Positions 1 to 11,880 of a DNA stretch of 64,000 bases are shown here, piece by piece. The notes beneath the pieces were generated by a model. It was not told the origin of the DNA. It did no database searches and worked only from the letters and a program-made list of their open reading frames with translations. Origin of the DNA: Ophiura sarsii (taxonomy: Eukaryota > Echinodermata > Ophiuroidea > Amphilepidida > Ophiuridae); NCBI GenBank assembly GCA_035610835.1, contig CM069446.1, positions 71,347,062 through 71,411,061 of the forward strand, read 5' to 3'. How positions within the stretch are numbered: position 1 is the stretch's first letter; every line of letters starts with the position of its first letter. A program made the position numbers and the translations under genes.

Positions 1-130
1 GTTGTCAGGTTAGCCGAGTGGTTAGGGACGTGGCTCGGTGATCGGAAGGTCCAGTGGTCGAATCCAAGGGGTTTGGCGGCGATTATTTGATTTAAAAATC
101 ATACTTGGTCCCCCTCCCCAGTTTACACAC
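1..130 (+). mobile_element. tRNA-derived SINE-like copy, left-truncated by window edge
   Basis: The first 75 bases resemble a degenerate tRNA: an A-box-like GTTAGCCGAGTGGTTAG and a B-box-like GTGGTCGAATCC. A non-tRNA tail with ATTTAAAAATCATAC and a C-rich stretch follows. A second copy with the same B-box and tail layout lies at 2755-2890. A body attached to the tRNA-like head and its recurrence favour a SINE over a functional tRNA gene. The anticodon arm does not fold convincingly by eye. Confidence 0.55.
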
Positions 131-825
131 CGTAAAACGTAGCCTGGCTGGTTTGGGATAATACATGTATTTTGTTTTAATAGTGCAGCTGGTATCCTGT
201 AGTACAAACCTTCAGACTATGCTGGATGGTCTGACATGTTCTGTTTTTCACTAGATAGCAGTAGGATCTTCGATTTGCATCTCCTTAGTGTTTTAAAGGG
301 TGGACATGTTGGAATAAGTCAATTACAGGGCAGTTTCGTTGATTAGTTTGGCAAATTAAGATGAAAATATCATTTAATACATATATTTTTCAACATAAAA
401 CATTATTTAAAAATAATTAAAAAAAGGCATGGGGTTTGAGATTTTATGGGTCGGTCGTGTTTGGGGAAACAAACCTCTTTTTTTTAGGCCTTAAGGAGAA
501 GAATTATTAATGATTTGTACACCCAAAACTAATAACAGTTACAACAGAAGACACACAAGATTATGTTGAGTAGACAAGAGATTATGAGAATACACAAGTT
601 TCTTTCAAACAAGCTGTAACAGCACACACATTTTTAGCACTTTGTCAAAAAGGTGAAATTACCATGTTTTACATAATGGAGTGTATCTTGAGTTTGATAA
701 ATCCGATATTCATGATCTAAAATTCTAATAAAATAGTACGGTATGACAAAGATGATGTAAAAACCATCGATTTTGATGATGACACAAATGATTGAACTTT
801 GGACATCGATGGGTACTAATCATTT
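131..825. other. No recognisable gene
   Basis: A+T-rich DNA with short homopolymer runs. I see no exon-like reading frame, tandem repeat or inverted repeat that I can support. Confidence 0.5.
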
Positions 826-2045
826 TGGGACAGCCTGTATACGGCCGAGTTCACCAATGACGGGTAACTTACTAGGGAGGTAAGCTACCTCCCTAGTAGT
901 TATGCTATAACTGTAGCGTAACTTACTAACGATGTCATTCTTAGAGCATAACTGGCGAGTAACACCAGAATAGTAAATAGCGAGGTAAATATCCACATTA
1001 ATCAGCATCGTCTCCTTACAAAATCAATTGGCGCATATGCCAAGTGTTAACCTATAGTTTACTGTAAAATTCTGACGTGAGTGGTCCTCCGTAATATTTC
1101 AACTGTGTCGTCACTCGCTAGGTCATAGATGAGTGAACATAAAGAACACGTGGAGTCGACCTGCGTTCCGAACAAAAATGACGCCATTTTTTTGGCCAAA
1201 AATTTCGAAGTTGTTTATCGCTTTTTTCAAAAAAGGACTATCATAACATTACAAACATATTTTTGGACGAGGGGCACCTACAAATATTGCACCAAAAAGC
1301 ACAATTTTAATGACAAACACAAGCACCCGTTAAAAACAAGTACTTTAATGGTATAAACAATTATAACACATCTCTTAACACGAATCCGTGGCATGGATAT
1401 CTTGTCCTTCGCTTGTGAACCGCAGAACCCCGGTTCGATCCCACGCACGGTACGTTATCATTTGTTGTTGTTCTTGTACCCTTCCACTCACAATAATGTT
1501 GAAACTTTGGCTTTATCCGTTTTAAATTAATAAAAACAAAAATAAGTTTATTTATTTAGTCATTATTTAAAATCCTTGGACAATTAGTACATTTTGGTCA
1601 AAATATGACCCAAAGTCGGTGCGATTAGTTTTTAAATGGACAAAAGGAGTTGATCTAAATTTTGACTATAAGTAGTCACCAAATTGCATGAATGGAGTTT
1701 CAAAAATATAAAATCTTTCAGCTTATGAGGGGGTCACATTCCACTTAAAATAGACACCCCCTGTACATGCAAGCGCAATTGGTCCTTCCGCATCAGCGAA
1801 TCATCCTCTCCAATGTTTACAACAAATTTACGCTACTGCTAGAATCGACTTGTGGCATAAAACGTTATACCCCAACTTACTCTTGGGTCCGGTCAGGTAT
1901 AACATTTAGCGTAAATTACCCGCCAGTTACTAGCCTAGTAGCTTACCCCGCATTGGCGCTCTCAAAATGTTGGGTTACGCCTCAATTACTAGCGAGGTAG
2001 CGCTATTCTTCAGCTACCCGTCATTTGTGCACTCGGCCGATAATA
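826..2045. mobile_element. Candidate non-autonomous TIR element
   Basis: The left end (CGGCCGAGTTCACCAATGACG, near 842) and the right end (CGTCATTTGTGCACTCGGCCG, 2018-2039) are imperfect inverted repeats. The left subterminal region carries a near-perfect hairpin at 871-897 with stem ACTAGGGAGGTA and loop AGC. The right arm has a diverged copy of the same CTAG/GGTA motif. No transposase-like frame is inside. Short ORFs here (1129-1356, 1767-2000) resemble nothing I know. A tRNA-like stretch at about 1386-1455 lies within. Confidence 0.45.
1386..1455 (+). mobile_element. tRNA-like / SINE head fragment
   Basis: A perfect B-box-like GGTTCGATCCC at 1431-1441 lies in a stretch with short complementary ends (CCGTGG near the start, CCACG after the B box). 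A clear A-box and anticodon arm are missing, so this looks like a decayed tRNA-derived sequence rather than a working tRNA gene. Confidence 0.35.
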
Positions 2046-2375
2046 TACTGTAAGATTCAGATCCAACATTGGAAGGTGGCAACCACCCTTCCCCGTAACC
2101 TCGGACTTTGACGGCTTACCCTACCATTCTTAGCCCCCACCCCACCCCCCACCCCCAGTTATACCGGAATGAACATTTTGTTTGCCCTCATTGACAAGTA
2201 AAGCTGGCTACGCGCCTGTATGTGATGAGGTTTCTTGTTCCCATTCCATTCCCCATTGGATTACAAACAAGAAGTACACGTGGTGTACATGTTATACAGT
2301 CAACGTGTTTACCTTATCTTATATACGAATGTCTCGCTATACTAATATTATCCGTATATCGCATTTTTGTTATAG

Positions 2376-2522
2376 ATATTCAATGGAAACTATGACAGCA
2401 ATACTCCTGTCCGAGATCTATTTTCTGAACCAGTGAAAGCAACTCGAGTGAGAATACATCCTACGGAATGGCACGAGTACATTGTAATGCGATTCGAAGT
2501 GCTCGGATGCACCGATCATTAG
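2376..2522 (+). CDS. F5/8 type C (discoidin) domain protein, 3'-terminal exon
   Basis: The exon follows an acceptor (TTTTTGTTATAG, ending at 2375) and stays open for 48 codons to a TAG at 2520-2522. The peptide shows the diagnostic C-terminal half of a discoidin domain: IFNGNYDSNTPVRD, then PVKATRVRIHPTEWHEYI, then MRFEVLGC just before the stop. In this family the closing Gly-Cys of the domain pairs with a Cys near its start, so the rest of the domain must sit in an upstream exon. I do not find it in 1-2375, so the gene probably enters from the left. Such domains bind lipids, glycans or matrix at the cell surface or outside the cell. The protein ends two residues after the domain Cys, so here the discoidin domain is C-terminal. 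The parent protein cannot be named. Confidence 0.85.
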   Translation: MFNGNYDSNTPVRDLFSEPVKATRVRIHPTEWHEYIVMRFEVLGCTDH

Positions 2523-2754
2523 ATAAGCAGTCAGGATACAATGAGTGGGCCAATAATGAGAAACCCAAGGATAACCGTGTCGAATAGCAGGCCTGAATAA
2601 TAGGATGCTGCCATGTATACTAACCCTAACCCTACTGCATCTTACAAAATCATACAGCCAGAAACTATTTCCACGCTCGTACTGCTGCATTGACTCGATT
2701 ACGTCACCTACCGCAGGCATATGTGGGCAGGAAGTTGCTGCCCGCATATGCGCT

Positions 2755-2890
2755 GGGAGCTTATCTCAGTCAATAGGGGGACAGACTTTGGTGCGGATGG
2801 TCCCGTGATCGAATCCCGGGGGGTGCTGGATGATTTTTCGTGTAAAAAACTCGTACTTTTTCCGCCTCCCCCCGATACGCACAAACACAT
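2755..2890 (+). mobile_element. tRNA-derived SINE-like copy
   Basis: The B-box-like GTGATCGAATCCCGGGG near 2808 is followed by a tail (ATGATTTTTCGTGTAAAAAA, then C-rich) with the same order of blocks as the copy at 1-130. It lies just downstream of the discoidin terminal exon. Confidence 0.5.
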
Positions 2891-3084
2891 AGCCGCGGGA
2901 GTTAGGGCTAATATCGGCTGATATTTGGTGTGCCAATATTGAGGGAATGGGTTTAAAAAGCAAATAGTATCTGTTTAATAACCTCAATATGTTGTATGGC
3001 AATAGTCACCTCTATTTAAATGCTGCTGCATGCCATGCAATGAATTAACATGCTTAGTTGACGACAGCGTCCGAATTAAGGAAA

Positions 3085-3310
3085 AAAATCTGGTTGCCCG
3101 CCGGGCAACCAAGCAGGAAATTATGGTTGCCCGCAGATTTTTTGGTTGCCCGTTCTGTAAAATATTTAAATGCATGTGTTAAGTGTTTCACTTCTTGTAA
3201 AAAAATTGGTTGCCCACCGGGCAACCAAATAAGTACATGTTGGTTGCCCGGTGCTAATTTTGGGTGTCCCGGTGCTAATTTTGGGTGTCCCGAGCAACCG
3301 GGCAACCACT
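3085..3310. repeat. Cluster of GGTTGCCCG/CGGGCAACC palindromes
   Basis: At least seven copies of GGTTGCCC or its complement GGGCAACC occur in about 225 bp. Two are back to back as near-perfect 19-bp hairpins (GGTTGCCCGCCGGGCAACC near 3091 and GGTTGCCCACCGGGCAACC near 3208). A 19-bp unit (GGTGCTAATTTTGGGTGTC) is directly repeated at about 3249-3290. No coding potential is evident. Confidence 0.7.
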
Positions 3311-5500
3311 TAACGCGAACGTTGGTTGACGATCATTTACTAATCGATAGCACTCGATACTGGCACACCTAGTATAAGCCGATATTAGCACACATGGCAA
3401 CGCCCTAATACTCAGGCCAGTTATTGTTCAGCGCACTGGGGTCTTACGACGGAGTGCGCTTAATAAGCATGGTTTATTATTATTATTATTATTGACACAA
3501 ATGGTTTACTCGTTACTGACACAGTATCTGACACTCGATCTTTAATAATACGATATTTCCCGATAATGGCACAAATGGTATTACCCGATTTTGGAACACG
3601 ACGTGTCACCCGATTTTGACACATACGGCATCATTTAATTCCGAGGCACACATAATTTTACTCGACTTGCACGACCAACATCATTCAATACTAGCTTTCG
3701 GTAGCACCTGGGTATCACACGGCACTTGTTAGATACTCACCGGATACACCCGGTATCAGCCGATATTGCACTCTAAAATATTTTCATGCGTTATATAAAA
3801 CAATGATTATTAACTACACCATAGCAAAGAATTTTCTGCCTTAGAACTTCATTGCTAAAGTTAAGTTTCAATATTCATGTTATAGTCTTTCTTTTGAAAG
3901 GTGTTGCATTACTCTAATTAACCTTAGTTTTGTAAAGCGCGTATATACGTACTAACTAATCCATCTGTTTACATTTGGAATTCAGCAATAAGTATTTCTA
4001 TTTAATGCTGAATATTGATCAAAAAATCCAGCAATTAAACCCTTTCAAATTGGGAATACCTTAACAAAATATGGTTACATGTAGGGCCTATATCAAAGGC
4101 AACACATTTAACGATAAGAGCAATTCTATATTCATTTTATCACTTCCAAAATCAGAAGAAAGTGTTTTTAATTTATTGTTTATTTTTAAATATCTTTATC
4201 ATATTGTCAAATTTATATTTGAAGAGAGAAAAGTAAAATGTATATGTCAAATATTTAAGAAGCTGTGACAATGTGAAAATAGTTATTGCAATAAAATGAG
4301 TTTTTAATTTACACAAACTTCAAAATAGCGTTCTTTGCTATGATGTAATTGTTTTTGAATATTCAAATAAGTGAATAAAGAGAACCCAAATGTAAAACAG
4401 AACTTTAAAATGAACTTAGTTTGATCAAATGTAAAGTTACTTCGGAGAATAAACCCCATGTTCGGAAAAGTTGCACACAACGCACAAGTGCAACGCACGG
4501 GTGGTATATTGTAAATTTGGAAAACGGGTTCTGACCACGCTCTATTGAAAGCTTTGTATTTCAAAAGTTGACATTCGATTGGTGTCACAATTTCACAAAT
4601 TAAGGTCGGATATATAAGCTTCTAGATCCTCAAATATGAAGCAGCTATGCTGCCTTTAAGTTATACGCCGGCTCTCCCGTTTTTTTGGCCCAGTTTTTTG
4701 GGGACACGCTGTATACGGCTTTAACATCAATCTGTTGGACTTCATTTAAAGACGGGTTTAAAATCAATTTGATGGACTTCATTTAAAGACGGGTTTTGTT
4801 CTGATATATTGTCTTGTTGTTTTGATATTGTGCATTAAACATGATAAACGTTTAGCTAAGGATGGTGCAAGTTTCGTAAACAAATCTATTCGGAAAGTGG
4901 TTGTTTTTGGGTCCCCGCCACCTAGGGCATCAATGGGTCGAAAATACTTGGTTCAATAGTGTAAATACAGGCTTTCATACGCACTCTTGGCAATGTTTAG
5001 TGCACTTGTTTTTCGATGTATTTCTTCCCTCTCCCATCTCTATCGTGCTCAATGTTTAAATTAAATCACGCGGTTCATAGAATAGGTGGTATGGGTTCTG
5101 GGTTGACACATCTGCTTGTAAAAGAAAAAAATGTCAGCTTGTGGGAAAGGGCTATAGACTGCCACATGTGCGTTGATACCCGTACGTATGTGGTAGCCGT
5201 TGGCGGAGGCTAACTCACACGTGCCATTGCCAGGTTTCAAACTGCCTTCCCACTTCCGACATCTATTGTCAAATACAAAAGTCTTGTACATGGTACGTTC
5301 CGAGAAATCCTCAGCCTTATCTTTACTGTTCACTTTTAGTAAACCTATTCAGTAAGATGATTGGGACTAATAGTAGGTAGAGCACATTCGCTACACTAGA
5401 GTGTGCACAGTGAATTTACTTGTTTTCAGGCAAAACGTAATGGACTGGTTTGAAAAAAAACCCTAAATAGTTTAAAAATGTACACTCTTCACCATAAACT
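3311..5500. other. Intergenic; degenerate short repeats, no gene
   Basis: From 3340 to 3760, degenerate units with TGACACA/TGGCACA and CCCGATTTT recur at roughly 30-50 bp, with an ATT microsatellite at 3475-3494. At 4735-4795 a unit containing GGACTTCATTTAAAGACGGG is repeated twice. A small ORF at 5061-5333 (minus) has no recognisable motif. I see no supported gene. Confidence 0.5.
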
Positions 5501-5502
5501 TT

Positions 5503-5820
5503 AACTTGTTGTTCCACGGACTACTTCTTCATTTGGAGATCGCGCATTTTCGGTTGCTGCACCAACTCTCTGGAACTCACTACCTTATAATTTAAGATGC
5601 TGTGATTCACTTGACTCTTTTAAGAACTTGTTAAAAACAAGATTATTTGACTCAGTTTATAATTGATTTCTTTGTATTATACATATGTACATGTATATGC
5701 ACATCATCCTTGTTTATGTATTTTTCATGTTAATTTGTATTTTTGTTTTATATGTTTGCGCCTCGGAATAGTTTTACCTAGATTGACGGCGCATTATAAA
5801 TGCCATTATTATTATTATTA
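5503..5820 (+). mobile_element. LINE 3' end (C-terminus of reverse transcriptase ORF plus 3' UTR)
   Basis: An open stretch to the TGA at 5663-5665 encodes FGDRAFSVAAPTLWNSLP, then SFKNLLKTRLF. This is the characteristic C-terminus of CR1/L2-like non-LTR retrotransposon ORF2 proteins. A short 3' UTR follows and ends in an (ATT)n tail at about 5806-5826. The copy is strongly 5'-truncated, as is typical of LINE insertions. The clade is inferred from the WNSLP...FK..LKT..F signature. Confidence 0.8.
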
Positions 5821-5829
5821 TTATTAGAT

Positions 5830-6590
5830 TGATCTTTTCTCTTTCTGAATATGAAGTTTGATGATTATTCTACACCTGAAAGTATTTTTACAAAAAATCT
5901 TTGAAAGTACTTTTTATGCCTTGCCTGAAAGTCACACACTTGGGTCCCATTGACAGCCCAAACTATTAAGCAATGCAGCTCAGCGTCGCGATAGCCAAGT
6001 GTGCAGAGTGTTTATCAGATCTGACATCACTAAATTTTGCGCGTGGGGAGGGTTTAATTTGGAAACCTATATATTTTATTTACTAGACACGTGGGTTCGT
6101 TTAAACCAATGACACTGGACGACTTCTAAGGTTCACAGTTTATTTTCACTCTCCTTCTTCAACAAATGCTACAAAATATATCACCACGTCGGGTTAATTT
6201 ACAATATCCAACAAGTTACAACTTCATACAAGAACTTCAAACAAATAGTTAAGGTTGGGTCATGGGTCTAAGTCTTAACTGTCACTTGGGTCAAATATTT
6301 TACATCAGTTCGTCCTATACGACCACCTTAATTCCCACCTCACTACCACTTTAACCACCACCACAACAACCACAACTTAACCACCACCTCAGCCTTATAA
6401 CGCTAAGGTAAACACATATGGATGATAAAAGTACACTTTCATTTTCCATACATACAATATTAATGATCGCAACCCCATTACATTTACATAATATAATATT
6501 CAAACAACTATTTTTAAGTAAGACATGGGTGATCTGAAAGCGAGGACTGTCTGTCTGTTCTTGCACTGACTGAACGTCTATTCTTGTTGA
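5830..6590. other. Intergenic, no gene seen
   Basis: A+T-rich sequence with ACC-rich simple sequence at 6335-6390. No exon-like frame or mobile-element end is evident. Confidence 0.4.
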
Positions 6591-6596
6591 CAGTAT

Positions 6597-8204
6597 TCCT
6601 GCATCTCTTTTCACCGATCGTATCGGCGCTCTTTCTGCATCTCTTCTCACCGATAATACGGCGCACTTTCTGCATCTCTTTTCACCGATCGTGTCGGCGC
6701 TCTTTCTGCATCTTTTCTCGCCGATAATAACGGCGCACTTTCTGCATCTCTTCTCACCGATAATACGGCGCACTCTCTGCATCGCTTTTCACCGATCGTA
6801 TCGGCGCTCTTCCTGCATCTCTTTTCATCGATCGTATCGGCGCTCTTTCTGCATCTTTTCTCGCCGATGATAACGGCGCACTTTCTGCATCTCTGTTCAC
6901 CGAACGTGTCGGCGCTCTTTCTGCATCTTTTCTCGCCGATGATAACGGAGCACTTTCTGCATCTCTGTTCACCGATCGTGTCGGTGCTCGTTCTGCATCT
7001 TTTCTCGCCAATAATAACGGCGCACTTTCTGCATCTCTTCTCACCGATAATACGGCGAACTTTCTGCATCTCTTTTCACCGATCGTGTCGGTGCTCTTTC
7101 TGCATCTTTTCTCGCCGATAATAACGGCGCACTTTCTGCATCTCTTCTCACAGATAATACGGCGCACTCTCTGCATCGCTTTTAACCGATCGTTTCGGCG
7201 CTCTTTCTGTATCTTTTCTCGCCGATGATAACGGCGCACTTTCTGCATCTCTGTTCACCGATCGTGTCGGTGCTCTTTCTGCATCTTTTCTCGCCAATAA
7301 TAACGGCGCACTTTCTGCATCTCTTCTCACCGATAATACGGCGCACGTTCTGCATCTCTTTTCACCGATCGTGTCGGCGCTCTTTCTGCATCTTTTCTCG
7401 CCGATAATAACGGCGCACTTTCTGCATCTCTTCTCACAGATAATACGGCGCACTCTCTGCATCGCTTTTAACCGATCGTTTCGGCGCTCTTTCTGCATCT
7501 TTTCTCGCCGATGATAACGGCGCACTTTCTGCATCTCTGTTCACCGATCGTGTCGGTGCTCTTTCTGCATCTTTTCTCGCCAATAATAACGGCGCACTTT
7601 CTGCATCTCTTCTCACCGATAATACGGCGCACTTTCTGCATCTCTTTTCACCGATCGTGTCGGCGCTCTTTCTGCATCTTTTCTCGCCGATAATAACGGC
7701 GCACTTTCTGCATCTCTTCTCACAGATAATACGGCGCACTCTCTGCATCGCTTTTAACCGATCGTTTCGGCGCTCTTTCTGCATCTTTTCTCGCCGATGA
7801 TAACGGCGCACTTTCTGCATCTCTGTTCACCAATCGTGTCGGTGCTCTTTCTGCATCTTTTCTCGCCGATAATAACGGCGCACTTTCTGCATCTCTTCTC
7901 ACCGATAATACGGCGCACTCTCTGCATCTCTTTTAACCGATCGTGTCGGTGCTCTTTCTGCATCTTTTCTCGCCGATGATAACGGCGCACTTTCTGCATC
8001 TCTGTTCACCAATCGTGTCGGTGCTCTTTCTGCATCTTTTCTCGCCGATAATAACGGCGCACTTTCTGCATCTCTTCTCACCGATAATACGGCGCACTCT
8101 CTGCATCTCTTTTAACCGATCGTGTCGGTGCTCTTTCTGCATCTTTTCTCGTCGATGATAACGGCGCATCAGTTTTCATCGATCGTGTCGGTGCTCTTTC
8201 TCCG
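6597..8204. repeat. 35/36-bp minisatellite array with higher-order repeats
   Basis: About 45 monomers of 35 or 36 bp each begin TTTCTGCATCT and carry a short dyad. Types are CACCGATCGTGTCGGCG, CGCCGATAATAACGGCG and the one-base-shorter CACCGATAATACGGCG. Blocks recur at 286 bp (eight monomers, two of them 35-mers) around 6960-7820, then at 179 bp (five monomers) to about 8160. Because 36 is a multiple of three, long frames stay open on both strands and the minus frame repeats GEKRCRKSADTI. They change frame at each 35-mer and have no start context, so I treat the array as non-coding satellite. Confidence 0.9.
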
Positions 8205-9950
8205 CTTAACAGATCACCACTGCCTTATCTTACCTGGTTTTATGACTGACCAAAATAATACTATCTACATAGGCTTTACACTCAGCTTGACCCCCCCCCC
8301 CCAAAAAAAAAATGTAAGATGAGTGTTTTTGCCTTACCCAACTTTTTAACTCAACCCACCTCCATCGATCATCACCATCGCACTGAGTTGAATTTTACAT
8401 GATATAAATACAATAAAAATATACGCCTACGTATTACACGAACTAAGGATGTAAGTATAATAAGCCTTCAGATTTTCCCTCATTATTATTGAAAACAACC
8501 ATTCATTCAATGACATAAAAGGTTACAAATATTTCCCATAATCATCAAATATTACCTGAAATTCAACTACACCATGTAATAAACACCACCGGTCTCTACT
8601 ACTATTTAGAATGACAATAATTTGTCTAGGTTATCAGCTTACATGAATTTCGACGAAAGAACTCATGCCCGAACTCCATTGAAAAGTATGACTCACATTT
8701 ACATAACGCACCTGCATAGAATCTTAAGCTACACGTGTAAGAGTAGCGCTTAAGCATTAGATGCAAACATTTTGAGATATAAATAATACATTTAATTGTT
8801 GAAGAAAGGGATTTAAATTATGTAAATGAAACACATCACGGGTGGTCATCCTAATATGTACCAAACAAAGGACTCATTTAGCTAAGTAATTAGTGTGCTA
8901 ATTACTGCCGCTATTTAGGCACAGATGGTGGAAACCACTATCTGTGATTTAGGCATGTTTTCTATTGTATTGCAATTGATACTTCTGAGAGCTGGGGAAA
9001 TCACTTTTGATTGACAGCCCCTTAAGCCTCAATAGTTATCTTTGTTTGGTATATATGGGTGTGTTCATCCTGACTCGATGGACGGTCATCATTTATTCTA
9101 CCAGCCTATGTTTTATTTACCTAATAAAATACTAATGTTATTATAGTCAAGAAAGATTCCGTGTAGCCGATAATCTAACCGTTGTATAAAGTTCAAACCC
9201 ATGCAAATGTAAAGGGCCCGAAACAGCCTTTTATACACGTTCGTATCGAATATTTTATAATCCGTACTCAAGCATACAATAAACAATAATTCACAGTATT
9301 TACCTACCTATGGGTGCTCACTACAAGATGAGTCGTCTAACTCCACGCCACTCTGCTACCAACCAATGTTGTGCCTACAATGGTCCCACAGAATGCCCCA
9401 CTACCATTATTATCCTGACTCGGCATCATACGCGATGTTTACATTTTCACCAATTCTTCATAATATGTGAGTAAAAATATAAAATCTCCGAGTAGGCCTA
9501 ACATGTACAAAGCATTAACGCCACCATCTCTGTATGTACACACAATTTATACAACTAGGCCTACACAATTCATTGCTTCCAAAAGATGCGCCAGGAACAG
9601 ACTATAATGTATTAAATAGTCTGCCACTATTTTTAATCCACAAAACTCGCCACAATATTAGCAAATGTCAGTTAACACAACACATTTTGATCTCGACACC
9701 ACATAACTAATCCGAAAACATGCTGATTATTTTCCACAGCACAATCTGTATACAACAAAAATAATCAAACCGCGCCATTATGCACCAATTAACTACTAAA
9801 ATATTACACATTGAATTGACTCAACATGCCAACTATTTCTGTCATCTACGTACAAATATATTACTTATCCCAACAAAACTCATGCAATTTGATACAGCGA
9901 ATATTTTTGGAACATACTGCAATAATCTAAAGTCACAGTATAATACAGCG
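8205..9950. other. Intergenic, no gene seen
   Basis: A C-run followed by an A-run at about 8290-8312, then A+T-rich sequence. I see no convincing exon, TIR pair or tandem repeat. Confidence 0.45.
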
Positions 9951-9954
9951 TCAT

Positions 9955-10062
9955 TACCAAGCATAATATGTTTGGGATACACAGTAATTTACAAGGCATA
10001 ACATTTGGGATACACTGTAATTTATAAGGCATAATATTTGGGATACACTGTAATTTCCTAAC
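9955..10062. repeat. ~33-bp tandem repeat, three copies
   Basis: The unit containing GCATAATATTTGGGATACAC followed by TGTAATTT occurs three times with small differences. Confidence 0.75.
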
Positions 10063-10110
10063 ATGTCCAAAAATGCCCTTGTACAATAATTAAAATAACC
10101 TTCTACTAAT

Positions 10111-10513
10111 ACAGGCCAGGGGTTTGCCACTGAGCTTGCCGATCGGAGGCCACTTTTAAATTAAAATTTGGTCGGCATAGAACTGGTGGCGCTATACCGA
10201 TCAGGCGTGATTGTAGCAGACGACACGATGCTGGCCACGCGTCTCTCAGACGACCCAATATGTCAACGGGAGTGCACTATTTTGAATTATTTTTAACAGT
10301 TATCGCCCGGTTAACGATGACAATTCTTCTATTTATGATGAATTTGTCAAAATGATAAGATTAACATTCGCGATTACGTGTTATTCATTTCGTATTCAAC
10401 ATTTAGGTTTCGCGTGGCCACCGTCGTCTGTGTAAATCCACAGCGCCCTCAAACCTATGCCGACCAAATATTACGTTAAACCTGGTTAAACATTGTTAAA
10501 CGCGTTAAATTTA
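10111..10513 (+). mobile_element. Dispersed ~400-bp repeat, copy 1
   Basis: From GGGTTTGCCACTGAGCTTGC to the TTAAAC-rich end (TGGTTAAACATTGTTAAACG) this stretch matches 53117-53522 in reverse complement with few differences. Near-identical copies 43 kb apart and in opposite orientation mark a mobile family. No coding capacity or obvious terminal inverted repeat is visible. Confidence 0.8.
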
Positions 10514-10548
10514 GCATACAATTATTATTCCACATGGATTCCTCAAGC

Positions 10549-10966
10549 TTAAAGGAGGTGCCCGCAAGCATAAAAGTGTTCATTATATGTTAGAAAAATA
10601 ACTATCGAGCCCAACGTTTGTAATTATATAGAACAAAACACCACACTTATGACAAAAACAAATCAAAATGGCAATCTCTCAACATGCACTTTTTAAAATT
10701 CGCGGCGATCGAAAGTCCCAGTGTCGATGATATCATAGTTATACTATGCACATGCGCAAATTTGAGCACCGATACCCATGACGTCATCGACACCGGGACT
10801 TTCGATCGCCGCGAATTTTAAAAATTGCATGTTGAGTGATGGCAGTTTTTATTCATTTTTGTGATTAGTATGATGTTTTGTTCTATATAATTACGTAATT
10901 TCGGCTCGATAATTATGTTTCTAACAAATAATGCTCAATGTTGTGCTTGCGGGACCCTTCCTTTAA
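10549..10966. mobile_element. Fold-back (long-TIR) element with TTAA at both ends
   Basis: Two arms of about 185 bp are imperfect inverted repeats around a ~50-bp loop near 10735-10785. The inner arm CGCGGCGATCGAAAGTCCC is mirrored by GGGACTTTCGATCGCCGCG, and the outer ends both read TTAAAGGA. TTAA is present at both termini, the target used by piggyBac-type transposases. The family is not proven by this alone. The transcript or single strand would fold into a hairpin of about 420 nt. Confidence 0.75.
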
Positions 10967-11715
10967 AACTCGTGGTATACAGCCTACAATCATATCATAA
11001 TAACAATCTATTACAGAGTTATAACCATTTTAATGCAATTTAGGGGTAGGCCTAATGGCGGCCATCTTGGATTTAAAAAAATCCCTTATGGTGAAATTTT
11101 GCACACCCTCTGAAAATAATTACCTTAGGTATATGAACTCAAATCAATCATCAAAAAGAGTCTGTACTAACTTTCCACCTGGTACCATTGATTTCTCTTG
11201 GCTAATTTAAGTACATTAACATACATTGTTTATGTATGTCCTGGGTTAATTGATTTAATGATATTTCGACAATGGATAATGATGACTGCCGTTTTAAACA
11301 GTATAGGAATTTCTGGGCCAACGTTTTAGACTACATAACAACATGTCATACCTAGATTGTTCTTCAGTCTATAAATGTTCTCATAGGGTATATTGGTTTA
11401 AATTACTATATACCTATTTCAGTACAAAACATGTCTCTTTCTCTTAAACTGCCTCCATTCCATTTTAATGGAATTCTTATTTAGATTTGAATTGAGCTAT
11501 GGATATGGTGGTGATATTAGGGTGATTTTTAGAGGCTATTTTGGAGTGAAATACTTTTTTCTGCGCTTCGCACAAATTTCTATTACGACCTATCAAGTTC
11601 AAAAACATTATTTATGAGACAACTTTCGGGCAGCAAAATATATTTTCTGTGCACGCCTCCTGCTCGGACCACCTGTTAAAACATCATTAACGGTCGAGAA
11701 AATTAGAGCCATGGG
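10967..11715. other. Intergenic, no gene seen
   Basis: A+T-rich unique-looking DNA with no supported gene or repeat. Confidence 0.4.
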
Positions 11716-11880
11716 GTGGATATGTTACAAAATCCAACAACTTTGTGATTAATAAATGCAATTTCTGGCATTTTTTCACAATGAGAGTTATCAACAAGTG
11801 GAACGAGCTGCCTAAAGAAGTGGTCAACGTAAATACTTTTAACGCATTCAAAAACCGACTCGACAAACATTGCACAAAGA
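11716..11880 (+). pseudogene. LINE reverse transcriptase C-terminal fragment
   Basis: An open frame encodes FWHFFTMRVINKWNELPKEV, then FNAFKNRLDKHCTK. This matches the C-terminal FF..RV.N.WN.LP..VV....FK..LD pattern of CR1-like LINE ORF2 proteins. It is cut at 11880 by the TA-flanked element at 11881-13380. The original frame remains open into the sequence right of that element, which supports the insertion. Confidence 0.75.

Noticed and set aside
1..75. Functional tRNA gene (Leu-like)
   Set aside because: A-box and B-box resemblance only, no convincing full cloverleaf, and a related copy with an attached tail at 2755-2890 indicates a SINE.
6351..8169. Long overlapping frames on both strands encoding GEKRCRKSADTI-type repeats
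   Set aside because: They follow the 36-bp period of a minisatellite, shift frame at each 35-bp monomer and are open on both strands. No start context or other coding evidence.
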